Positions 1 to 6,215 of a DNA stretch of 18,093 bases are shown here, one piece after another. Every line of letters starts with the position of its first letter. Position 1 is the stretch's first letter. The DNA is from Bacteroidales bacterium UBA2295. GTDB taxonomy: Bacteria > Bacteroidota > Bacteroidia > Bacteroidales > Tenuifilaceae. The notes under the pieces were generated by a model, which was not told the DNA's origin, did no database searches, and saw nothing but the letters and a program-made list of their open reading frames with translations. The position numbers and the translations under genes were made by a program. The stretch spans positions 18,342 through 36,434 of the forward strand of contig DDWD01000072.1 of the NCBI GenBank assembly GCA_002345825.1, read 5' to 3'.

Positions 1-71
1 GGTGGCGGGATTCGAACTCGCGACCTCGTCGTCCCGAACGACGCGCGCTAACCGGGCTGCGCTACACCCCG
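1..71 (-). tRNA. tRNA-Pro (anticodon CGG), 3' end cut by window
   Basis: Read on the minus strand, the 5' acceptor strand is CGGGGTG (71 to 65), followed by a GCGC/GCGC D stem, an anticodon stem CGTCG/CGACG and a seven-base loop TTCGGGA. The anticodon is CGG (plus positions 34-36), reading the proline codon CCG. The T loop TTCGAAT is canonical; its stem has one A-C mismatch. The 3' acceptor strand runs only as far as CACC before the window ends, so the last acceptor bases, the discriminator base and any CCA lie outside. Confidence 0.95.
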
Positions 72-93
72 AATGTGATTCTGGATTGTTGAG

Positions 94-101
94 CAAAGTT
101 A
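94..101 (-). promoter_or_regulatory. Possible -7 element of the tRNA-Pro promoter
   Basis: TAACTTTG on the minus strand fits the Bacteroidota -7 consensus TAnnTTTG. It would place the transcript start about 15-20 nt before the tRNA. No TTTG lies at the expected -33 distance, so the call rests on one element. Confidence 0.3.
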
Positions 102-164
102 TATTTTCTTGAGCTAAATGGTTTTGTACCATGCAAATTTTCAATAAATTCGTAAGAAAAAATC

Positions 165-1442
165 ATGACCGAGGATATCCTACATTTTGTATGGAAACAC
201 ATAAACAGATTCCCTCAGCAGCTCTTGCTAACTGATGATGAGAATATTGAAGTGATATCGCCAGGTGAGCACAACTTCGACTCGGGTCCCGATTTCTTCA
301 ACGCCAAGGTCAAAATAGGCAGCACCATTTGGGCTGGTAATGTAGAAATCCATATCAACTCATCAGACTGGGACAGACACGGCCACAATTGCGACTCAGC
401 CTACGACTCGGTGATTCTGCACGTTGTTGCAAAAAACGACGCTACGGTATACAATAGCAAGGGAGTTGCTATTGTATCGGCAACAATAGATTACCCAAAC
501 GGTCTTGAGTGGGAGCTCCAAAAACTAATAGCAAACGAAACCTGGATTCCATGTGCCAATCATATCAAATCTTTCGGCGAACTACCAATGAGAATGTGGC
601 TTTCGTCGATGGCAGCCGAGAGGCTTGAGCAAAAAACGGCACAGGTTCAGAGCTGGGTGAATGAGTTCGGGGGCAGCTGGGAAGAGGCATTTTACATATC
701 GATTGCGCGAAGCTTTGGACTAAAGATTAACGCGCTTCCCTTTGAACTGCTTGCTAAATCGATTCCACTTAAAATAGCTGCAAAAATCCGAAGCAGCCTA
801 CCTAGCATTGAAGCGCTACTATTCGGACAAGCAGGAATGCTCCAAAACCATAATGGCGACTCGTACTACCTATCGCTAAAAAAGGAATACAATTATCTTC
901 AAAAAACCTACTCTCTCAACCCAATTCCAAATCACTTGTGGAAATTTATGCGGTTACGGCCAACTGCTTTCCCAACAATTAGAGTGGCTCTAATGGCTAG
1001 CCTTATTCATAAATCGTATGGACTCTTCTCAAAATGCATTGAGATTGAAAAGTTTGACGAGCTAACATCCCTGCTAAGGGCTGAGTGCTCTCCTTACTGG
1101 CAAACCCATTATACCTTTGGCAAAGAATCGGCTAAAAAAAACAAACAGCTAGGCAGCAATGCAATTGCCACCATTGCGCTCAACACGGTAATCCCTTTTA
1201 TGTTTGCATATGGCAATGCCAGGGGAAATCAAATGCTAAAGGATAAAGCCCTAGAGTTGCTTGAAGAGATGCCGGCGGAGAAAAACAACACAGTAAGAGG
1301 CTTTGCCAATTTGGGCATTGATGCCGATAGCGCACTGCTATCCCAAGCTATGGTACAACTCAAAAGCCAATACTGTGATAAGCGGAAATGTTTGTACTGC
1401 AATGTTGGAGCTAGTGTTCTGCTAAAAAAATCGGAAGGTTAA
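165..1442 (+). CDS. DUF2851 family protein
   Basis: The 425-residue protein matches the uncharacterised DUF2851 family: it opens with TEDILHFVWKH and has the conserved stretch around FDSGPDFFNAKVKIG and AGNVEIHINSSDWDRHGH (about residues 37-72). No enzymatic function is established for the family and none is assigned here. There is no signal peptide or membrane segment, so it is probably cytoplasmic. The extreme C-terminus carries a Cys cluster C-x4-C-x2-C (C404, C409, C412) followed by NVGAS, which could bind a metal with other ligands; that is inference. The ATG at 165 is the only good start. Its stop lies 16 nt from the stop of the convergent Crp/Fnr-type gene. Confidence 0.85.
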   Translation: MTEDILHFVWKHINRFPQQLLLTDDENIEVISPGEHNFDSGPDFFNAKVKIGSTIWAGNVEIHINSSDWDRHGHNCDSAYDSVILHVVAKNDATVYNSKGVAIVSATIDYPNGLEWELQKLIANETWIPCANHIKSFGELPMRMWLSSMAAERLEQKTAQVQSWVNEFGGSWEEAFYISIARSFGLKINALPFELLAKSIPLKIAAKIRSSLPSIEALLFGQAGMLQNHNGDSYYLSLKKEYNYLQKTYSLNPIPNHLWKFMRLRPTAFPTIRVALMASLIHKSYGLFSKCIEIEKFDELTSLLRAECSPYWQTHYTFGKESAKKNKQLGSNAIATIALNTVIPFMFAYGNARGNQMLKDKALELLEEMPAEKNNTVRGFANLGIDADSALLSQAMVQLKSQYCDKRKCLYCNVGASVLLKKSEG

Positions 1443-1447
1443 GCCTA

Positions 1448-1463
1448 GGTAGCATCCGCTACC
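1448..1463. terminator. Small hairpin between convergent genes
   Basis: GGTAGC and GCTACC form a 6-bp inverted repeat with a 4-nt loop in the 16-nt gap between two convergent stop codons, running into the last codons of the Crp/Fnr-type gene. There is no T tract, so an intrinsic terminator role is only possible. Location is the main argument. Confidence 0.25.
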
Positions 1464-2043
1464 ACTCCAATGTTCGCCTCAACCTGCTAAGCGACTGGAT
1501 TTTTATGCCCAAAAAATCGGCAATATACTTCAATGGAACCTCCCTTATCATATCGGGATGTTGCTCCACTAACTGCCTGTAACGCACCTCGGCAGTTTCG
1601 GTTATGAATAGGTACAGCCTTCGTTGTGCCTCAACAAACATATCCTCAATTACCCTCCGCCCCAAGCGCTCCCACTTTGGGTAATTGTTGTAAAGGTTGT
1701 CCAAATCTGTTTTGTTGATTACAAATAGTTCACAATCGGTAATGGCGCTAATTATCTCGTAGGATGGGGTTTGGGTAATAAAGCTGGGCAGGGCTGTTGC
1801 AAATGAGTTTAGCGGAGTTATGTCCCGGGTGATCTCTTCGCCATCATGATTATAGCAAACCCTAAGGTATCCCTTATTGGTAAAAGCAATTCTTTTAGCA
1901 ACCTCTCCCTCGTCGATAAATACATCGCCTTTACGCAGAGTAACAACATCTATCAGCGGTAAAATGGCATTAAAATCACTTACCGATATATCTACATATC
2001 GAGAAACAAATTGCACTAAATTGGAGTATGGTTCCATATTCAT
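1459..2043 (-). CDS. Crp/Fnr family transcriptional regulator
   Basis: This 194-residue protein has an N-terminal cyclic-nucleotide-binding-type beta-roll (about 20-120; typical pieces are LRKGDVFIDEGEVAKRIAF and the glycine in NKGYLRV). A long dimerisation helix and a C-terminal winged HTH follow, with VPLKYIADFLGIKIQSLSRL as the recognition region. No Fnr-type cysteine cluster is visible. The beta-roll differs from the cAMP pocket of E. coli Crp, so the ligand is unknown. The length is usual for the short Crp/Fnr-like regulators common in Bacteroidota. It is divergent from the secreted nucleotidase gene. The shared upstream region has a central dyad and mirrored -7 boxes, which suggests autoregulation and control of the neighbour (inference). 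Confidence 0.85.
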   Translation of the reverse strand: MNMEPYSNLVQFVSRYVDISVSDFNAILPLIDVVTLRKGDVFIDEGEVAKRIAFTNKGYLRVCYNHDGEEITRDITPLNSFATALPSFITQTPSYEIISAITDCELFVINKTDLDNLYNNYPKWERLGRRVIEDMFVEAQRRLYLFITETAEVRYRQLVEQHPDMIREVPLKYIADFLGIKIQSLSRLRRTLEW

Positions 2044-2065
2044 GATAATACATTAACCGACAACA

Positions 2066-2073
2066 CAAATTTA
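2066..2073 (-). promoter_or_regulatory. Predicted -7 box of the Crp/Fnr-type gene
   Basis: TAAATTTG on the minus strand is a full match to TAnnTTTG. It sits 23 bp before the ATG of the regulator. No TTTG occurs at the -33 spacing, as is usual for promoters that need an activator. The longer motif TTGTTAAATTTG (2066-2077) is repeated in mirror image at 2127-2138 for the divergent gene. Confidence 0.45.
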
Positions 2074-2095
2074 ACAAATATTCAGCGTATCGTAA

Positions 2096-2112
2096 GGTTT
2101 AATTGGTAAACC
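2096..2112. promoter_or_regulatory. Candidate operator dyad in the divergent intergenic region
   Basis: GGTTTA-N5-TAAACC is a perfect 6-bp inverted repeat centred at 2104. It lies almost exactly midway between the two divergent -7 boxes, about 40 bp upstream of either predicted start. That is the position of a class II Crp/Fnr activator site. The adjacent regulator gene encodes a Crp/Fnr homologue, the natural candidate to bind it. Binding itself is inferred. Confidence 0.45.
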
Positions 2113-2130
2113 ATTATCTATAATTGTTGT

Positions 2131-2138
2131 TAAATTTG
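2131..2138 (+). promoter_or_regulatory. Predicted -7 box of the nucleotidase-queE operon
   Basis: TAAATTTG matches TAnnTTTG in full and is the mirror image of the box for the divergent regulator. Transcription would start near 2142, leaving a leader of roughly 110 nt before the ATG at 2254. No matching -33 TTTG is present. Confidence 0.4.
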
Positions 2139-2253
2139 CAGCGTTACAATTACAATAGTTATGGCGGCACATTTTTTGATTATTGGCTTGTAGCTTTTCA
2201 AAATATGGAGCATCAAACAACTATACAATTAAACCTGAACAAGTATTACTCCG

Positions 2254-4026
2254 ATGATTCTACGAGCATTTTTCCAGAGTCTTATTCTTTTTTGCATTGC
2301 ATTCTCAGCCCAAGCACAAAGGGAAGTAAATATTAAGATTATCCAAACTTCCGATGTACACGGAGTCCTTTTTCCTTTTGATTACGTTAACAACACTGCC
2401 ATTGACTACGGGATGGCCCATGTATACACCTACGTGAAAAAGCAAAGGGAAAATCCCAATCAGCAAGTTTTACTTTTCGATAATGGCGATATTCTTCAGG
2501 GTCAGCCCACCGTATACTACGCCAACTTTATTGATACCACAGGCAAACATCTTGTATCAAAAGTGATGAACTATATGAAATACGATGTTGGTACTGTTGG
2601 TAATCACGATATTGAGGCAGGCCCAAAGGTATACATCAAGCTGGTTAACGATTTCGATTTCCCATGGCTATCGGCCAATACAATTGATATCCGAACTGGC
2701 AAACCCTACTTTAAGCCCTATACAGTTATTGAAAGGGATGGATTACGCATTGCTGTTCTGGGGTTAACCACGCCCGGAATTCCCAAGTGGTTATCATCAA
2801 ACCTGTGGGCCAATATGGAGTTTGCCGATATGGTTGAATCTGCAAGGGTTTGGATGGACTCAATCCAAATAAATGAAAATCCACACATTGTGGTGGGTCT
2901 TTTCCACTCGGGCCACGATGCCACATACGAGGGTGCCAACCCAGAAAAAGCATTGAACGATAACGCCTCGATGCTAGTTGCTCAACAAGTACCAGGGTTT
3001 GACATAATTTTGGCAGGGCATGATCACGACCGATTAATCACCAAAGTAGCTAATAATCTAGGTGATTCGATTCTTATTGCCGACCCCGGATCAAGGGCTC
3101 ATTTAGTATCAGATATTTGTATCAATGTAAAACTCGACGCTGAAAACAACATCATCAGTAAAAAGATAGATGGGAAACTAGCACCCATGCACGGACTAAT
3201 GCCCGACCCTGAATTTGTTAGCACATTCTCGAGCTTCACTCGCGAAGTCGAAGAGTTTGTGGACAGGCGTATAGGATACTTCAGCGCTCCCGTTACCTCA
3301 CAAGACACCTACTTTGGGCCATCGGCCTTTATTAACATAATACACTCGGCCCAACTGGGAATTTCCAATAGCGAAATCTCATTTGCAGCGCCCCTTTCGT
3401 TTAACACCTCCATTGAGCAAGGCAATGTTTATGTTCGCGACCTTTTTAAGTTGTATAGCTACGAGAACCTATTGTACATCATGAACCTATCGGGCCAGGA
3501 GATAAAAGATTACTTGGAATTCTCGTATGGCTTATGGCTAAACACTATGAAAACTGCCGACGACTACCTTCTTCTATTCCGAACCAACGGGTCGGATAAA
3601 CCAATTCTACACAACAACGGTAGAGCTATCTTAAAATCGAGCTTCTACAATTTCGATTCGGCAGCAGGCATTAACTATAAGGTTGATGTAAGCAAGCCCG
3701 TTGGCAAAAGGATTAAAATCGTTTCGATGGAAGATGGTAGCCCGTTCGACTTGGATAAGACATACCGAGTAGCCATTAACTCGTACCGTGGAACTGGTGG
3801 TGGTGGACATCTTATCGAGGGAGTTGGTTTAAGCAAAGAAGAGCTACAGAAACGAGTAGTAAACATATCGCCCTACGATATGCGCCATTACCTTATGAAA
3901 TGGATAGAACGTACTGGCCGAATTGTACCAACAACCCCAAGCAATTGGGAAATAATACCTACCGATTGGGCTAAGCAAGCGATTGAGAGGGATAGAATTT
4001 TACTTTTTGGCGCCGATGAGAACTAG
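2254..4026 (+). CDS. Secreted 5'-nucleotidase/cyclic phosphodiesterase-type metallophosphatase
   Basis: This is a 590-residue UshA/CpdB-type enzyme expected to hydrolyse nucleotides or 2',3'-cyclic nucleotides outside the cytoplasm. A signal peptide occupies residues 1-21 (hydrophobic core LILFCIAF, cleavage after AQA). The two-metal centre motifs are in order: TSDVHG (D34, H36), DNGDILQG (about 77-84), GNHDIE (N117, H118, D119), FHSGHD (217-222) and GHDHDR (255-260). The C-terminal 5'-nucleotidase domain follows (about 340-570), with SYENLLYIMNLSGQEIKDYL and the glycine-rich YRGTGGGGH loop. All expected metal ligands are present. Substrate preference cannot be read. queE begins 15 nt downstream in the same frame, so the two are probably co-transcribed, possibly under the divergent Crp/Fnr-type protein. 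Confidence 0.9.
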   Translation: MILRAFFQSLILFCIAFSAQAQREVNIKIIQTSDVHGVLFPFDYVNNTAIDYGMAHVYTYVKKQRENPNQQVLLFDNGDILQGQPTVYYANFIDTTGKHLVSKVMNYMKYDVGTVGNHDIEAGPKVYIKLVNDFDFPWLSANTIDIRTGKPYFKPYTVIERDGLRIAVLGLTTPGIPKWLSSNLWANMEFADMVESARVWMDSIQINENPHIVVGLFHSGHDATYEGANPEKALNDNASMLVAQQVPGFDIILAGHDHDRLITKVANNLGDSILIADPGSRAHLVSDICINVKLDAENNIISKKIDGKLAPMHGLMPDPEFVSTFSSFTREVEEFVDRRIGYFSAPVTSQDTYFGPSAFINIIHSAQLGISNSEISFAAPLSFNTSIEQGNVYVRDLFKLYSYENLLYIMNLSGQEIKDYLEFSYGLWLNTMKTADDYLLLFRTNGSDKPILHNNGRAILKSSFYNFDSAAGINYKVDVSKPVGKRIKIVSMEDGSPFDLDKTYRVAINSYRGTGGGGHLIEGVGLSKEELQKRVVNISPYDMRHYLMKWIERTGRIVPTTPSNWEIIPTDWAKQAIERDRILLFGADEN

Positions 4027-4041
4027 CAAAACATTTACGAA

Positions 4042-4671
4042 GTGCAGGTCGATCTAAATATTTTACAAAACGGCAAATTGCTCCCCCTGGTGGAGCAATT
4101 TTACACCCTTCAGGGCGAAGGGCATCATACTGGCAAAGCAGCATATTTTATAAGAATTGGAGGCTGCGATGTGGGTTGCAGCTGGTGTGATGCCAAGTTT
4201 ACCTGGAGCGCCAACTCGTTCCCTCCGGTAGCTGTTGAAGAGATTATTGCCAACGCTATTATCCATCCTGCAAAAGTGGTTGTGGTTACCGGTGGCGAAC
4301 CCAGCCTTTACCCGCTCGATTACCTTTGCAGCCAGCTTAAAGCAAATGGATTCCAGACCCATGTAGAAACATCGGGAGCACATAAGCTAACCGGACAGTG
4401 GGACTGGATATGCCTTTCGCCAAAACCACAGCAACCACCTGTGGATGGGATTCATATGAAGGCCGATGAGCTAAAAGTTATCATATCGAGCCAAAAGGAT
4501 ATTAAGTGGGCCGAGGACAACGCACAGAAGGTAAAATCGACATGTAAGCTATATTTACAACCCGAGTGGAGTGCCTACAACGAAATTGTGCCCACACTGG
4601 TAGACTACGCCATGGCAAATCCCAAATGGCAGGTTTCGCTCCAGGCGCATAAGTTTATGAAAATTCCATAG
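4042..4671 (+). CDS. queE: 7-carboxy-7-deazaguanine synthase QueE (radical SAM)
   Basis: QueE is the radical-SAM enzyme converting 6-carboxytetrahydropterin to 7-carboxy-7-deazaguanine in the queuosine/7-deazaguanine pathway. The 209-residue protein has the substrate loop FYTLQGEGHHTGKAAYFIR, the [4Fe-4S] ligands in C-x3-C-x2-C (C42, C46, C49), the SAM-binding VTGGEPSLYP, and the conserved C-terminal QAHKFMKIP. It starts with GTG: the preceding stop of the nucleotidase is in the same frame 15 nt upstream, no in-frame ATG lies between, and homologues begin about a dozen residues before LPLVEQFYT. The other queuosine genes are not in the window. The close spacing to the nucleotidase suggests one transcript. 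Confidence 0.93.
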   Translation: MQVDLNILQNGKLLPLVEQFYTLQGEGHHTGKAAYFIRIGGCDVGCSWCDAKFTWSANSFPPVAVEEIIANAIIHPAKVVVVTGGEPSLYPLDYLCSQLKANGFQTHVETSGAHKLTGQWDWICLSPKPQQPPVDGIHMKADELKVIISSQKDIKWAEDNAQKVKSTCKLYLQPEWSAYNEIVPTLVDYAMANPKWQVSLQAHKFMKIP

Positions 4672-4729
4672 CAATTATTGAGGTTCGCAACGCAAGCAAC
4701 CACCTTTTCGTCACATACCAAAAGAAATT

Positions 4730-4760
4730 TTTGTTTTGTTGGGTAAGTCTGTTATTTTTG
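4730..4760 (+). promoter_or_regulatory. Promoter of the prenyltransferase-lipoprotein operon
   Basis: TTTG (4730-4733), a 19-bp spacer, then TATTTTTG (4753-4760) match both elements of the Bacteroidota housekeeping promoter. Transcription would begin near 4764, about 45 nt before the ATG at 4809. This is the best promoter match in the window. Confidence 0.6.
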
Positions 4761-4808
4761 CCAGCACTAACACCTTACAAAACCTAATTGACCTTTGGTC
4801 GCTATGTA

Positions 4809-5681
4809 ATGGACAAACCTAAAAAAGTAGCCTTTAAAGAATACCTTGCGCTGGTAAAGTTTAGCCACACCATTTTTGCACTGCCCTTTGCGCTTATTGG
4901 ATATTTCTTGTCGGTTTACCTAACCGACAAAACATTTAGCTGGTACCTCTTCCTTTTGGTTCTCTTGTGTATGGTATTTGCCCGCAACGCAGCCATGAGT
5001 TTCAATCGAGTAACCGACAGGTTTATCGATAAGCGAAATCCACGAACAGCAAACCGCGAAATCCCATCGGGAAAGATACATCCCCGCAATGCTTTTATTT
5101 TCTCGATGATAAATGCGTTGCTGTTTATTGTGACTTCTTTCTTTATCAACAAGTTGGTGTTTTACTTATCCCCCATTGCTCTGCTAATTCTACTGGGATA
5201 CAGCTACACAAAACGCTTTACTGTGCTTTGCCACTTTGTGCTTGGGCTAGGTCTTGCTCTTGCTCCACTGGGTGCTTTTATGGCAATGACAGGGCAATGG
5301 CACAGTGTTCCAGTTATTTTCAGCATCATCGTTTTTCTTTGGGTGTCTGGTTTCGATATTTTATACTCTATACAGGATGAAGATTTTGATAAAGAAGAGT
5401 CACTCCGATCGATTCCTGCAGTTTTTGGCAGCAAAAAAGCTCGGTTAATCTCAGCCATACTTCACATTACGGTTATCCTCCTTGTATTCAGAGTAGGGCA
5501 TATTCTTGAGTCGGGTTTGTTTTACTGGATAGGAGCCGTAGTGTTTATTTCACTCATGGTAACACAGCATTTGGTAATAAAAACTTCCAACGCCAAGAGT
5601 GTTAATTTCGCTTTTGCTACTCTTAATGGGCTGGCTGGGTTACTTTTCGCAGTGTTCAACATATTGAGTTACTACTTTTAA
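4809..5681 (+). CDS. UbiA-type polyprenyltransferase (4-hydroxybenzoate/menaquinone type)
   Basis: This is an integral-membrane aromatic prenyltransferase of about 290 residues with eight or nine hydrophobic helices. Both Asp-rich diphosphate/Mg2+ motifs are present: NRVTDRFIDKRNPRT with the D-x3-D core, and DILYSIQDEDFDKEESLRS. The family attaches an isoprenoid chain to a quinone head group in the inner membrane. In a menaquinone-using anaerobe the likely role is quinone synthesis, possibly the MqnP type of the futalosine route, but no mqn gene is nearby to confirm it. ATG 4809 is preferred to the in-frame TTG at 4788: it begins MDKPKKVAFKEYLALVKFSH, where homologues begin, and leaves a sensible leader after the strong promoter. 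The lipoprotein gene follows after 24 nt. Confidence 0.88.
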   Translation: MDKPKKVAFKEYLALVKFSHTIFALPFALIGYFLSVYLTDKTFSWYLFLLVLLCMVFARNAAMSFNRVTDRFIDKRNPRTANREIPSGKIHPRNAFIFSMINALLFIVTSFFINKLVFYLSPIALLILLGYSYTKRFTVLCHFVLGLGLALAPLGAFMAMTGQWHSVPVIFSIIVFLWVSGFDILYSIQDEDFDKEESLRSIPAVFGSKKARLISAILHITVILLVFRVGHILESGLFYWIGAVVFISLMVTQHLVIKTSNAKSVNFAFATLNGLAGLLFAVFNILSYYF

Positions 5682-5705
5682 AAATCATAACTAAATTTAA
5701 TTACA

Positions 5706-6125
5706 ATGAAAAAACTATTTTTACTTGCTGCAGTAATTGCAGGCTTTACAGCAATAACATCGTGTGGCGATGGAACTTCTGCAAAAAAAGGAGATGCAAT
5801 TGAAGTATCAATTGATTCACTGATCAACGACGCATCGGCCCTAGTTGGGAAAACAGTACGTTTTGAGGCAACGGTTGACCATGCCTGTATGCACGGCGGT
5901 AAGCGCTTAACTGTATTTGGTAGCGAAAAGGGCAAAACGCTAAAAATTGATGGTACTGAGGATTCCCCAAACTTTGAGTCGTCACTTATGGGCAAGCAGG
6001 TTGAAGTTATTGGAACTGTTCGTAAAGTTGCAGGAGAACATGTGGCCGATTGCGAAGAGGATGAGGGCAACGAGGTTCCAGAGGTAGCTTATGTAATTGA
6101 ATGCATTGACTACAAAGCCTTATAG
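5706..6125 (+). CDS. Small OB-fold-like lipoprotein with HxCxH motif
   Basis: The 139-residue protein has a lipoprotein signal: MKK, a hydrophobic core LFLLAAVIAGF, and a lipobox-like AITSC placing the lipidated Cys at residue 20. The mature part (about 32-139) looks like a single OB-fold: LVGKTVRFEATVDHAC, KTLKIDG, GKQVEVIGTVRKV and EVAYVIECIDYKAL resemble its successive strands. The unusual piece is DHACMHGGKR (59-67: H59, C61, H63), with further cysteines at 116 and 133 and an acidic loop DCEEDEGNE. This could bind a metal, haem or small ligand; no function is known to me. It is likely periplasmic and co-transcribed with the prenyltransferase gene 24 nt upstream. The OB-fold assignment comes from the strand pattern only. 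Confidence 0.75.
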   Translation: MKKLFLLAAVIAGFTAITSCGDGTSAKKGDAIEVSIDSLINDASALVGKTVRFEATVDHACMHGGKRLTVFGSEKGKTLKIDGTEDSPNFESSLMGKQVEVIGTVRKVAGEHVADCEEDEGNEVPEVAYVIECIDYKAL

Positions 6126-6142
6126 TTTTAGGTAACCACAAC

Positions 6143-6188
6143 AAACAAAAAAGAGGGTGGCCAAATTTGGCCACCCTCTTTTTTGTTT
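6143..6188. terminator. Bidirectional intrinsic terminator (46-bp perfect palindrome)
   Basis: The segment is an uninterrupted 46-bp inverted repeat centred between 6165 and 6166. Its core GAGGGTGGCC/GGCCACCCTC is flanked by A runs on the left and T runs on the right. On either strand it gives a GC-rich hairpin followed by a T tract, so it can end transcription of both the lipoprotein gene (stop 6125) and the convergent outer-membrane protein gene (stop 6216). Confidence 0.88.
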
Positions 6189-6215
6189 TTCTTATCTTTT
6201 CGTTTACAATCCAGA

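Noticed and set aside
2124..2336. 70-codon plus-strand frame in the nucleotidase leader
   Set aside because: It begins at TTG inside the predicted promoter area, resembles no protein, and overlaps the signal peptide region of the nucleotidase in another frame.
4788..4808. TTG start extending the prenyltransferase by seven residues
   Set aside because: ATG 4809 matches where the family begins and fits the strong promoter; the extra residues are unremarkable.
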